11,822 nucleotides of DNA from JBDKGV01 sp039798005 (GCA_039798005.1 JBDKGV010000103.1:1-11822), one strand, 5' to 3'. Positions 1 to 7,873 are shown, counted from the stretch's first letter. Notes: generated by a model from the letters alone, not told the origin. Numbers and translations: made by a program.

Positions 1-1
1 C

Positions 2-883
2 GGGTTCGTGGAACTGACCTCGCACGAGAGCGCGGCGCGGGACCTGTCGGGATGGCTTTTGACGGATTTTGTCGGATCTTCCCGTGGCGTGACCCTGCCT
101 GCGGGGACCGTCCTGCCCGCCCAGGGGCGGCTCGTCCTGGCACAGGCTTCAAGCCAAGGATCGGTCGGATGGGGAGCGCTTTGGCCCTTGAAGACCGGAG
201 GCCGCCTGCTTTTGCTGGAGCGGCGCGCCGACAGCTCCTTCACCGGCTGGGCCTCGGTGCTGGAATGGGACGCACTCCCCTCCGGCAGCTCCTTCGCCAA
301 GCTCGCGGGAGGCGGGACCGCCGTGCTTGCCGTGCCGACTCCGGGCGCCGCGGACAGCCTGGGTGCGAGCCCGGTCGCTTACATCTCCGAGGTCTGCTAC
401 CACCCCGCCACCGGTGCGGAGTACCTGGAGCTCACGAGCCTTTCGGATTCCACCATCCACCTCGGGCACGCCACGGACACCAACCGCGCGTGGTCGGTGA
501 ACGGGGCCTCGCTTCGCTTTTCCGTACAGGACACCCTTGCGCCGCGCGGACGCATGGTGCTGGTGGCCAGCAAGGATGCGACGCCGGCGAGCTTCCGCTC
601 CTCGGCGAGCGTGCCGGGTGCGGTGGGTGTCGTGGCCTACGGCGGCAAGCTCGACAACGCGGGGGAGCGGATCGAGTTGAACCGTCCTCTCCATCCGGTG
701 ACGGACGCGGCAGGAACGCTTTCGTGGGCACGCAGCGTCGTGGATGCCGCATCCTGGCTGCCGGTCGCGCCTTGGCCTGAGAAGGCGGACGGGGGTGGCG
801 AATGCCTGGAGCGGATCGATCCGCGACTGCCGGGCGATGCCCTGCGCGCCTGGCGTTCCGCCAAACCCACACCGGGGTATTGA
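2..883 (+). CDS. Lamin-tail-domain (LTD) protein, 5' truncated by the window edge
   Basis: The frame is open from the first full codon (GGG TTC GTG GAA CTG), so the true start lies upstream and the GTG at 8 is probably internal. The visible 293 residues hold two LTD-like beta-sandwich modules. The first (about residues 1-115) opens with the pattern FVEL...DLSGW.L.D followed by LPAG..L..QGRLVLA. The second (about 123-230) opens with ISEVCYHP..GAEYLEL and continues with L.P.GRMVLV. Both match the usual LTD layout (I.EI.Y.P..G.E.VEL.N...LSGW). LTDs in bacteria occur mainly in exported or surface proteins, often with nucleases, CotH domains or sorting signals. No catalytic motif is visible in this part. 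The stop codon is 1 nt before the next start, which indicates an operon with the CotH lipoprotein. Function is unknown beyond a likely extracytoplasmic structural or adhesive role. The upstream part could carry a catalytic domain that I cannot see. Confidence 0.75.
   Translation, partial: GFVELTSHESAARDLSGWLLTDFVGSSRGVTLPAGTVLPAQGRLVLAQASSQGSVGWGALWPLKTGGRLLLLERRADSSFTGWASVLEWDALPSGSSFAKLAGGGTAVLAVPTPGAADSLGASPVAYISEVCYHPATGAEYLELTSLSDSTIHLGHATDTNRAWSVNGASLRFSVQDTLAPRGRMVLVASKDATPASFRSSASVPGAVGVVAYGGKLDNAGERIELNRPLHPVTDAAGTLSWARSVVDAASWLPVAPWPEKADGGGECLERIDPRLPGDALRAWRSAKPTPGY
57..74 (+). repeat. Palindromic AT-rich motif, copy in the LTD gene
   Basis: TTTTGACGGATTTTGTCG matches the recurrent motif TTTGACRGATTCCGTCMAA in its left arm and centre. 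It lies inside the coding frame, reading LTDFVG. Confidence 0.35.
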
Positions 884-884
884 G

Positions 885-3611
885 ATGAAGACGCGCCTTG
901 CCCTGATCCTTGCCGGTTTCGGCATCCTTGCCGGCTGCGACGACGCATCGGTGAACAGCGTCGGTGCCAAGCCGCCGGCTCCTGCTCCGGCACCTGTGGT
1001 CCCGCCGGCTCCAAGGCTGCGCCTCGATGAGGTGTGCCCGGGGAACCTCGACTACAAGGACGAGCGGGGCGAGGATCCGGGATGGGTGGAAATCCGGAAT
1101 TTGACGGATTCCGTCCAAAGCCTGGGAGGGATGCGCCTGCGGGGCAAGGGCGGGGACGGGCCGGGATGGCGGCTTCCCGATTCGAGCCTTGAGCCGGGCG
1201 GGCGGCTGCTCGTGTTCATGTCCGGCTTGGATCGCCGTCGGATCGCCCCGCCGGGCGACTCCGTCTCGTTGTTCGTCGCCAAGGCCTCGGTCTGGACCGA
1301 TTCGATGAACGACCCTCCGGGTCACAGCCGCTGGAATCCGTGGCAACTGACGTCCCTGTACGGGAAGCTTCCCGGTGGCGTGCCGGCGATCAGCGCCGAG
1401 ATGATCAAGGCGGACAATTCCGGGACCGACATCGAATGGTCGAGCGTGACGGTGATGGCCAAGCTCCCCGGCAGCAAGGTGATGGACGTCACGGGAAGGG
1501 ATCGGCTGGTCCTGAAGGCGACGATTCCCGCCGGGCAGATGCTCGCGATCCGGCTCTGCGAGGAGGGGGCCGAATGCTGGCGGGGCAGTGCCGTGCAGAT
1601 CAAGGGAACGGGCGTGGAGCTCGATCGCTACGAGGTCTCGCTTCTGGGCGTCAAGTCCAATTGGGCCAAGCTCAACGGCATCGCCTACGAACCTCCCGAG
1701 AACCTGCTCGGAAGCTACCGGTTCACGGTGACCGACCTGTGGGCGTACCGCTCCGGTCTGAACCCGCACGCCTCGTTCGAACTTTCCCGCAAGGGCGGCG
1801 AGATCACGCTGGAGGACACCTCGGGACTGGTGACGGAAACCGTCAAATATCCGGAGATGCCGGACGACGCCTCGTGGGTGCGCGATTCCGCAAGCGGAAC
1901 CTTCTCGCTGCGCCGGAACCCAACTCCCAAGGCATCGAACCCGGTCGGCATCGCTCCGGCGCTGCTTCCGGCTCCCGCCTTCGCGACCGCGTCGGGCTTC
2001 CATGCCGCGCCGCTTGTGGTCCAGGTCGGCGAGGTGATCGGCGCGACGGTCCGGTGCGCCGAAGGGGGGGCGCTTCCGACGGCCTCGTCCCCGTCGGTCG
2101 GGTCGGGGATCCGGCTCGATTCGTCCGCCGTGGTGCGCTGTGCCGCCTTCGCTGCGGACGGTTCGCACGGGCCTGCGGCCACGGGCACCTTCCTCCTTGG
2201 CGAATCGGTGTCGCTGCCTGTGATCGTGGTGACGGCCGACTCCAACGCCCTGTTCCAATTCGATTCGGGAATCCTTGTGAAGGGTCCGAACGCCGGCGTG
2301 GACTTCCCCCACTTCGGGGCGAACTTCTGGCGCGACGTGGAGATCCCGGCCAACATCGAGATGTTCGAGCAGGGCAAGCGGTCGTTCTCCCTTCCTGCGG
2401 GAATCGGGATCTTCGGCAACTACAGCCGGGCCAACGACAAGAAGTCCCTTTCGGTGCAGTTCCGCGAGGAGTACGGGGCGCGCCGGGTCGAGTGGCCCCT
2501 CTTCCCGAACCATCCCGAACTGAGGCGCTTCAAGGGCTTCGCCCTGCGCAACGGCGGCAACAACTGCGGCAAGGACTACGTGCGCGATGCGTTGATGACC
2601 TCGCTCACCGAAGGAAGGAACATCGAGTACCAGATGTCCCGCCATGTCGTGGTCTTCCTCAACGGCAAGTACTGGGGCATCTATGAGCTGCGCGAGAAGC
2701 TCGATCCCGACTACCTCGAGACGCGCTTCGGCATCGACCCCTCCGCGGTGGACCAGATCAAGAACGGTGGCGAGGTGCAGGCGGGCACGGTCACGCATTG
2801 GAACGCGACGGTCCAGCAGTTCATGACGCGCGACCTTTCCAATTCCGCCGGGTACGCCCAGGCCCGGGAGCTCGTGGATGTCGACAACTACGCGGATTAC
2901 CTTGCGACCCAGATCTGGACGTCGAACACCGACTGGCCGGCGAACAATACGCGCGCCTGGCGCGTCCGTTCCCCGTCGACGCCATGGCGTATGATGCTCT
3001 TCGACCTCGATTTCGGGTTGGGGTCGATCGGTGGGCAGCGGGATATGCTCGATTACCTTGCCGACACCAGCATCGCCGCGGATGGCTACCCCAATGGCGA
3101 ATACAGCACGGTCTTCTTCCGCCGCTTGGCGGCGAATCCCGGCTGGCGCGAGCGGTTCATCAACCGCGTGGGCGTCCTTTTGTCGACCAACTTCTCCGCG
3201 ACGCGCGTGCAGGCGGCCTTGGACAGCATGCAAGCTTCGATCGCCGCCGAGGTGCCTCGCGACCAGGTGCGCTGGAAGTACAATGCGAAGGTTCAGGTCA
3301 ACGAATTGAAGAAGATGGCCACCTTCATCAAGGTCCGGCCCGGACAGGTGCGCGACGACTTCCGCAACTTCTTCCAACTGGGGAACGATGCGAAGGTCGC
3401 CCTTTCCACGCCGGTCGGCAGGGTGGAGGTCGACGGACTTTCCGTGGGAGCGGGCTATGCGGGCACCCATTTCGCGGGGCATGCATTGAACCTTTCGGTC
3501 GTGGCGCCGACCGGTGCGCGCTTCGTGCGCTGGAGCGACGGGGTGACATCGATCCAGAGGCGCGTGACGGTCCCGGATTCGGGACTCGTGCTCAAGGCCG
3601 AGTTCCAGTGA
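885..3611 (+). CDS. CotH-family lipoprotein with LTD, chitobiase-like and InlB-like modules
   Basis: This is a predicted 908-residue exported lipoprotein. The ATG at 885 is chosen because it opens a lipoprotein signal peptide (MKTRLALIL...) with lipobox LAG-C at Cys18, and because it follows the previous stop by 1 nt, which suggests coupling; the Shine-Dalgarno is weak. Asp19 at +2 would retain it in the inner membrane by the E. coli rule. A Pro/Ala linker (about 30-44) is followed by an LTD half (45-118), a beta-rich stretch (120-295), LTD-like sequence again (296-353), a chitobiase C-terminal-like module (363-441) and the CotH domain (444-838). CotH hallmarks visible are F.LRNGGN with K.Y.RDAL, YWGIYELREK, and the acidic pair LFDLDFG (Asp707, Asp709). 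The last 70 residues (GAGYAGTHFAGHALNLSV...FVRWSDG) resemble a divergent InlB repeat. CotH of Bacillus is an atypical protein kinase of spore coat proteins. In Gram-negatives the substrate is unknown, so kinase activity here is inference. Confidence 0.85.
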   Translation: MKTRLALILAGFGILAGCDDASVNSVGAKPPAPAPAPVVPPAPRLRLDEVCPGNLDYKDERGEDPGWVEIRNLTDSVQSLGGMRLRGKGGDGPGWRLPDSSLEPGGRLLVFMSGLDRRRIAPPGDSVSLFVAKASVWTDSMNDPPGHSRWNPWQLTSLYGKLPGGVPAISAEMIKADNSGTDIEWSSVTVMAKLPGSKVMDVTGRDRLVLKATIPAGQMLAIRLCEEGAECWRGSAVQIKGTGVELDRYEVSLLGVKSNWAKLNGIAYEPPENLLGSYRFTVTDLWAYRSGLNPHASFELSRKGGEITLEDTSGLVTETVKYPEMPDDASWVRDSASGTFSLRRNPTPKASNPVGIAPALLPAPAFATASGFHAAPLVVQVGEVIGATVRCAEGGALPTASSPSVGSGIRLDSSAVVRCAAFAADGSHGPAATGTFLLGESVSLPVIVVTADSNALFQFDSGILVKGPNAGVDFPHFGANFWRDVEIPANIEMFEQGKRSFSLPAGIGIFGNYSRANDKKSLSVQFREEYGARRVEWPLFPNHPELRRFKGFALRNGGNNCGKDYVRDALMTSLTEGRNIEYQMSRHVVVFLNGKYWGIYELREKLDPDYLETRFGIDPSAVDQIKNGGEVQAGTVTHWNATVQQFMTRDLSNSAGYAQARELVDVDNYADYLATQIWTSNTDWPANNTRAWRVRSPSTPWRMMLFDLDFGLGSIGGQRDMLDYLADTSIAADGYPNGEYSTVFFRRLAANPGWRERFINRVGVLLSTNFSATRVQAALDSMQASIAAEVPRDQVRWKYNAKVQVNELKKMATFIKVRPGQVRDDFRNFFQLGNDAKVALSTPVGRVEVDGLSVGAGYAGTHFAGHALNLSVVAPTGARFVRWSDGVTSIQRRVTVPDSGLVLKAEFQ
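1100..1119 (+). repeat. Palindromic AT-rich motif, copy in the CotH gene
   Basis: TTTGACGGATTCCGTCCAAA is nearly symmetrical (TTTGACGGA facing TCCGTC-AAA). It encodes LTDSVQ in the lamin-tail domain. The same DNA, one base different over 18 nt, recurs in the histidine kinase gene at 4785. Confidence 0.5.
1831..1848 (+). repeat. Palindromic motif variant in the CotH gene
   Basis: TGACGG-AAA-CCGTCA is a perfect 6-bp dyad, followed by AAT. It is nearly identical to the copy that overlaps the permease stop codon (TGACGGAAATTGTCAAAT). Confidence 0.4.
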
Positions 3612-3645
3612 CGGTCTGAAGGCGTTGGCGCCGAGGAAAGCTACG

Positions 3646-5004
3646 ATGGTCCCCATGGATCTTCTGCCGCCGACCTTGCGCCGCCCCTTGGGGACCGTGG
3701 GCATCTGCCTGATCGTCACGGCGGTCAGCGTGGGCCTGAAGCTGCTGTTCCACGATCTCCAGGTGGAGCTCCTGCTCCTCTCCTGCGTGGTCGTGGTCGC
3801 GGCGCTCCTTGGCCGGGCTCCCGGCATCCTTGCCGCTCTTCTGATGGCCTCCAGCTACGACTGGTTCTTCCTGCCACCCACGCATTCCTTCCGGGTCTCG
3901 GGGCCGCACCTGGTCTCGCTTGCGATCCTGTTGGGCATCGCCCTCCTGGTGGGCGAGCTCGCCGCGCGGCTGCGACGTGAAGCCAAGCAGGCCCGGCAGG
4001 CCCAGCATCGCGCCCAGGCCACGGCCTCGCTTGCGCGCGACTTGGCGGGAGCGATGACAAGTGAACAGGTCCTGAGCCTTGCGCGCACCCGTTTCGAGGC
4101 GACCCTGGGACAGATTCCGTCCTTCGTACTGCATACCGCCGATCCTTCCCAGGCCCCGGCGGGGGCCGTGTGCCTGCCTTTGCGGGCGCCCCGCAAGGTG
4201 CGGGGATTCCTGGTCCTGATGGCGCCGTTGGACAGGGCGGAGGATCAGGACCTGCTGGAGACGTGGGCCTCCCTGCTTGCCCTTGCCTTGGAGCGCATCC
4301 ATTTCGTGGAGGTGGCGCGCGAGGCGCTCCTTCGCATGGAGGGTGAGAAGCTGCGCGGGCACATCCTGTCCACGCTGTCCCACGACCTGCGCACGCCGCT
4401 CACCGGGATGCTTGCCGGTGCCCAGCATCTGGAGCAGGAGCTGGTGCGCGAAGCTCGAGAGGCGCTTGCGGAACAGGCACGCAACCTCGCGGGGGAGGCG
4501 CGGCGCATGCACGAGCTGGTGGCCAATCTCCTGGAGCTGTCGCGGCTCCAGTCGGGGGGTGTGCAACTGCGGTCGGATTGGAACTCGGCCGAGGAGCTGT
4601 TCGCCTCGGCGCTGCGCCATCGCAGTCTGGTGCTGGCGGGTCGCCGCGTGAGCGTGGAAGTGGAAGGGAATTTTCCTCTGCTCTGGTGTGACGGCGCCTT
4701 GGTCGAACGCGTGCTGGTGAACTTCCTGGACAATGCGGCAAGGCATACGCCGCCAGGGACCTCCTTGCGCCTGTGGGCGGGTGATTTGACAGATTCCGTC
4801 CAATTGGGATTGGACGACGAAGGGCCGGGGTTCCCTTCCGAGGACAGCGGCAAGGACGCGGGGCGGGGCGGGATCGGACTGTCCCTTTGCCGTGCCATCG
4901 CCAAGGCGCACGGCGCCGCCTTGAGGCTTGAGACCCGCCCGGAAGGCGGTGCCCGGGTGACCATCGGACTGCCCAAGGGCAAGCCGGCTCCAGAGGTCAT
5001 CTGA
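3646..5004 (+). CDS. KdpD-like sensor histidine kinase lacking the N-terminal KdpD domain
   Basis: This 452-residue membrane histidine kinase matches the C-terminal half of KdpD, the potassium/turgor sensor. A DUF4118 four-helix membrane unit (about residues 15-106) carries the KdpD-typical SYDWFFLPPTHSF segment at 70-82. A GAF-like linker domain (about 120-225) follows, then a HisKA domain with the phosphoacceptor in STLSHDLRTPL (His246). The ATPase domain has the N-box FLDNAARHTPPGT (Asn363), a DDEGPGFP G1 box and a GRGGIGLSLC G2 box. Full KdpD is about 900 residues. The N-terminal KdpD (Walker-containing) and Usp domains are absent, and the 34-nt gap upstream leaves no room for them. The ATG at 3646 is preferred over a TTG at 3625 and an ATG at 3655 because GAGGA ends 8 nt before it. 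The partner is the KdpE-like regulator 83 nt downstream. The signal sensed is inferred by homology only. Confidence 0.9.
   Translation: MVPMDLLPPTLRRPLGTVGICLIVTAVSVGLKLLFHDLQVELLLLSCVVVVAALLGRAPGILAALLMASSYDWFFLPPTHSFRVSGPHLVSLAILLGIALLVGELAARLRREAKQARQAQHRAQATASLARDLAGAMTSEQVLSLARTRFEATLGQIPSFVLHTADPSQAPAGAVCLPLRAPRKVRGFLVLMAPLDRAEDQDLLETWASLLALALERIHFVEVAREALLRMEGEKLRGHILSTLSHDLRTPLTGMLAGAQHLEQELVREAREALAEQARNLAGEARRMHELVANLLELSRLQSGGVQLRSDWNSAEELFASALRHRSLVLAGRRVSVEVEGNFPLLWCDGALVERVLVNFLDNAARHTPPGTSLRLWAGDLTDSVQLGLDDEGPGFPSEDSGKDAGRGGIGLSLCRAIAKAHGAALRLETRPEGGARVTIGLPKGKPAPEVI
4785..4803 (+). repeat. Palindromic AT-rich motif, copy in the histidine kinase gene
   Basis: TTTGACAGATTCCGTCCAA matches the CotH copy at 1100 with one difference and again reads LTDSVQ. 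A partial copy, GACAGATTCCGTCC, lies at 4109-4122 in the same gene but in another reading frame. Confidence 0.5.
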
Positions 5005-5024
5005 AGGCGTTTCGTATACGCGGC

Positions 5025-5078
5025 GTTTACGGAAATGCCTGGACTGTTTACGCTCCGCAGACGCGCGACGAGGTAAAC
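5025..5078 (+). promoter_or_regulatory. Phased GTTTACG repeats upstream of the response regulator
   Basis: GTTTACG occurs at 5025-5031 and 5046-5052, exactly 21 nt apart (two helical turns). The inverted form GTAAAC follows at 5073-5078, and a CGTATACG palindrome lies at 5013-5020. All are within the 83-nt gap between sensor kinase and regulator, which would suit an operator for autoregulation or an internal promoter. No convincing -35/-10 pair could be assigned. Confidence 0.4.
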
Positions 5079-5087
5079 TTGTAGGAG

Positions 5088-5798
5088 ATGAACGAAGGCC
5101 GCTCAGTGCTGGTGATCGAGGACGACAGGGCCATCCTGAAGCTCCTGCGGGACGTGTTCCAGGCCGAAGGCCTGCAGGTCCATGCCGCGGGCACGGCCCG
5201 GCTCGGACTGGTCGAGGCCGGATCGCGCCATCCTGACATCATCGTGCTGGACTTGGGGCTTCCTGACCTGGACGGCAAGGAGTTCCTGCGCGAGCTGCGC
5301 GGTTGGTCCCAGGTTCCGGTGCTGGTCCTCACCGCACGCAGCGCCGAGTCCGAGAAGGTCGAGGTCCTGGATCTCGGCGCGGACGACTACCTGACCAAGC
5401 CCTTCGGCGTGCCGGAGCTCTTGGCGCGGTTGCGCGCCCTGCTGCGCCGCGTGAACACGGGCGTGGCCGACCTCGGGCCGCACTACGGCTTCGGCCAGGT
5501 GATGGTGGACCTTCAGGGGCGCACCGTCACGCGCGGCGGGGCATTGGTCCATCTCACCGACATCGAATTCCGCCTGCTTGCCGCCCTGGTGAAAGCCGAA
5601 GGGCGGATCGTGACCCAGGCAAGCCTGCTTCGCGAGGTCTGGGGGCCCGGTCAGGCGGATCAGACCCACTACCTGCGCATCTACATGGGCCACCTTCGCA
5701 AGAAGCTCGAGGAGAACCCGGCCGAACCGGCTTGGCTCATCACCGAGATCGGCGTCGGCTGCCGTTGCCTCTGCGAGAGGCGCCCCGTCACGGGATAG
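5088..5798 (+). CDS. kdpE: KdpE-like OmpR-family response regulator
   Basis: This 236-residue regulator has a receiver domain (residues 5-120) with acidic pocket Glu11-Asp12-Asp13, phosphoacceptor Asp55 (VLDLGLPD), Thr82 and Lys104 (YLTKPFG). An OmpR-type winged helix (about 128-230) follows. HLTDIEFRLLAALVKAEGRI and THYLRIYMGHLRKKLE are close to KdpE, which is why I use that name. The final wing is odd: where KdpE-type proteins have G.GYRF, this protein reads GVGCRCLCE, so its only three cysteines (225, 227, 229) form C-x-C-x-C. The start is uncertain: AGGAG directly abuts the ATG at 5088 with no spacer, while GAGG sits 14 nt upstream; a GTG at 5106 is an alternative that would trim five residues. 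It follows its sensor kinase and precedes the KimA-like permease by 50 nt. It presumably activates that permease, since no kdpFABC genes are present in the window. Confidence 0.9.
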   Translation: MNEGRSVLVIEDDRAILKLLRDVFQAEGLQVHAAGTARLGLVEAGSRHPDIIVLDLGLPDLDGKEFLRELRGWSQVPVLVLTARSAESEKVEVLDLGADDYLTKPFGVPELLARLRALLRRVNTGVADLGPHYGFGQVMVDLQGRTVTRGGALVHLTDIEFRLLAALVKAEGRIVTQASLLREVWGPGQADQTHYLRIYMGHLRKKLEENPAEPAWLITEIGVGCRCLCERRPVTG

Positions 5799-5815
5799 GA
5801 AGTCCGGCAAAGGGT

Positions 5816-5837
5816 CTTTGTCGGAATCTGTCAAAAG
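5816..5837 (-). repeat. Palindromic AT-rich motif before the permease start
   Basis: On the minus strand this reads TTTTGACAGATTCCGACAAA. It fills much of the 50-nt gap between the regulator and the permease and overlaps the edge of the permease ribosome site. It could serve as an operator. Confidence 0.5.
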
Positions 5838-5848
5838 GAGAGTTCGCC

Positions 5849-7873
5849 ATGAACGACGTCCAAGAGCCTTCGGCATTGCCGGAGAGCCCCGATCTTTCGC
5901 GTGCCCGGGAATCCATCTGGAAGCGCCTGCGGCACTTCGTGCTGGGCGATGCGCGCGATCCGTTCGACCATTCCATCTTCCACAAGCTCTCGCTCCTGCC
6001 CTTCTTCGCGTGGGTCGGTCTGGGAGCCGACGGCCTGTCGTCCTCCTGCTACGGTCCTGCCGAGGCCTTCCTGGCCTTGGGGAGCCATCCTGCCCTGGCG
6101 CTTTTCGTGGCCTTGGGGACGGCGCTCACCGTGCTTTTGATCTCCGCAAGCTACGGGCAGATCATCGAGCTCTTCCCCTCCGGCGGTGGCGGATACCTCG
6201 TTGCGTCCAAGCTCCTTTCGCCCAAGGTGGGGATGTTCTCGGGTGCGGCGCTGGTCATCGACTACGTGCTGACCATCACCCTCTCCATCGCCTCGGGAGC
6301 GGACGCCGTCTTCAGCTTCCTGCCCCTGCATTGGCAGTGGCTCAAGTTCCCGGTCGAGGTCGTCCTCCTGCTGCTCCTGACGGGCATGAACCTGCGCGGG
6401 GCCAAGGAATCGGTGAACGCCCTGGTGCCGGTCTTCATGGTCTTCGTGGTCACCCACGTCGCCGCGATCGTCTGGGCCGTGGCGGTGCGGGCCCCCGAGA
6501 TGGGCGCGGTGGTCCACCGCACCTCGACCGATGTCGCCGATGCCGCCCGAACCTTGGGTTGGGTGCCGATGATGCTTCTGGTGATGCGCGCCTACTCCAT
6601 GGGCGCCGGCAGGTTCACGGGCATCGAGGCGGTCTCCAACGGACTTCCCATCCTGCGCGAGCCCAAGGTGCGCACCGGCAAGCGCACCATGCGCTACATG
6701 GCCATCTCGCTTTCGTTCACGGCCTTTGGCCTGATGGTGGCCTACCTCCTTTACGGCGTGGGGCATGTGGAGGGCAAGACGCTCAATGCGGTGCTCTTCG
6801 AGAAGATGACCTCCGGCTGGGGAATGACAGGAACCGTCCTCGTGATGGTCACCCTGCTTGCCGAAGGCCTGCTGCTTGTGGTCGCGGCCCAGGCCGGCTT
6901 CCTCGACGGCCCGCGCGTGCTCTCCAACATGGCGATCGACCATTGGCTCCCTTCGCGCTTCGCCCACCTGTCCGACCGGCTGGTGACCCAGAACGGGATC
7001 CTGGTGATGGGTCTCGCCTCGCTTGCGGTGCTGGCGGGCAGCCACGGCAGCGTGGGGTTCCTGGTCGTGCTCTACTCGATCAACGTCTTCATCACCTTCT
7101 CGCTCTCGCAACTGGGCATGGTGCGTCATTGGTTGCAGGAACGCAATGCCGGGCGCAGGTGGCTCCGTCCGATCCTGGTCTCGGGCACCGGGTTCTGCCT
7201 GACTTCCTTCATCCTGGTCTTCGTGACGGTGGAGAAGTTCGAGGAAGGCGGATGGCTCACCCTGGTCATCACGCTTGGCTTCTCGGGGCTTGCGCTCCTG
7301 GTGAAGCGCCACTACGACGGCACGGCAAGGGCGCTCAAACGCCTGGACTCGCTGGTGAAGGCCGCCGAGATGCCGCGCACCGGAAACGCCCTCCCCGTTC
7401 CGGTGGCCGACCCCAAGGGGCGCACGGCGGTGCTGCTCGTCAATGGCTGGAACGGCCTTGGACTGCACAGCCTCTTCTCGATCCTGCGGCTCTATGGCGA
7501 CTTCTACCGCAACTTCGTGGTGATCCAGGTGGGCGTGCTGGACGCGGGAAGCTTCAAGGGCGCCGAGGAGGTCGATGCCCTGCGCCGCCAGACGCAGGAC
7601 GACACGGAGAAATACGTGGCCTACCTGCGCGCGAACGGCCGCTATGCGGAAGGTCGCAGCGCCGTGCAGGCCGACGTGGTGGACGCCTTGGAGGAGCTGG
7701 CCCGCGAGACGGCCAAGGACTACCCCCATTCGGTCTTCTTCGGAGGGCAGCTCGTCTTCCGCAAGGAAGGCCTGTGGACGCGGTTCCTGCACAACAACGT
7801 GGTGTTCGCCATCCAGCGCCGCCTGTACATGCGGGGCCTTCCCTTCATGGTGCTGCCCATTCGGGTGGATTGA
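5849..7873 (+). CDS. APC-superfamily permease, KimA-like; probable potassium importer
   Basis: This 674-residue protein has about 12 membrane helices (roughly residues 50-490) and a C-terminal cytoplasmic domain of about 180 residues. The first helix carries ADGLSSSCYGPAEAF, the equivalent of the SSDALSSVAYGP signature of the KimA (YdaO) group. Residues reported as important for K+ in Bacillus subtilis KimA (Asp36, Tyr43, Asp117, Tyr118, as I recall) align with Asp61, Tyr68, Asp138 and Tyr139 here, with the same 7-residue spacing in the first pair. KimA proteins are proton-coupled high-affinity potassium importers that work as dimers through their cytoplasmic domains. The start is firm: AGGAG at 5836-5840 lies 8 nt before the ATG at 5849. 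Its position after a KdpD/KdpE-like pair supports a potassium role. An amino-acid substrate is the main alternative. The gene is bracketed by two copies of the palindromic repeat described under repeats. Confidence 0.82.
   Translation: MNDVQEPSALPESPDLSRARESIWKRLRHFVLGDARDPFDHSIFHKLSLLPFFAWVGLGADGLSSSCYGPAEAFLALGSHPALALFVALGTALTVLLISASYGQIIELFPSGGGGYLVASKLLSPKVGMFSGAALVIDYVLTITLSIASGADAVFSFLPLHWQWLKFPVEVVLLLLLTGMNLRGAKESVNALVPVFMVFVVTHVAAIVWAVAVRAPEMGAVVHRTSTDVADAARTLGWVPMMLLVMRAYSMGAGRFTGIEAVSNGLPILREPKVRTGKRTMRYMAISLSFTAFGLMVAYLLYGVGHVEGKTLNAVLFEKMTSGWGMTGTVLVMVTLLAEGLLLVVAAQAGFLDGPRVLSNMAIDHWLPSRFAHLSDRLVTQNGILVMGLASLAVLAGSHGSVGFLVVLYSINVFITFSLSQLGMVRHWLQERNAGRRWLRPILVSGTGFCLTSFILVFVTVEKFEEGGWLTLVITLGFSGLALLVKRHYDGTARALKRLDSLVKAAEMPRTGNALPVPVADPKGRTAVLLVNGWNGLGLHSLFSILRLYGDFYRNFVVIQVGVLDAGSFKGAEEVDALRRQTQDDTEKYVAYLRANGRYAEGRSAVQADVVDALEELARETAKDYPHSVFFGGQLVFRKEGLWTRFLHNNVVFAIQRRLYMRGLPFMVLPIRVD

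Noticed and set aside
744..884. Upstream extension of the CotH frame into the LTD gene
   Set aside because: The signal peptide with lipobox begins exactly at the ATG at 885.
3642..3655. Leaderless start for the histidine kinase from a TACGAT box 7 nt before the ATG at 3655
   Set aside because: No matching -35 is visible and the ATG at 3646 has a well-spaced GAGGA. A similar TAAACT box lies 8 nt before the regulator start, but two cases are too few to claim a pattern.
432..3827. Very long open frame on the minus strand opposite the CotH gene
   Set aside because: It is rich in Arg, His, Pro and Gly with no domain pattern, and arises because the GC-rich third codon positions of the real gene avoid stop codons on the other strand.
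5303..5848. Upstream extension of the permease frame into the regulator gene
   Set aside because: The ATG at 5849 has an excellent ribosome site, and the extension overlaps a well-supported response regulator in another frame.
5799..5848. c-di-AMP (ydaO-type) riboswitch before the KimA-like gene
   Set aside because: Only 50 nt separate the genes, far too short for that riboswitch.
5831..7792. Long minus-strand open frame opposite the permease gene
   Set aside because: Its composition is dominated by His, Gly, Glu and Arg, typical of antisense frames of membrane-protein genes, and the + strand gene has clear family motifs.
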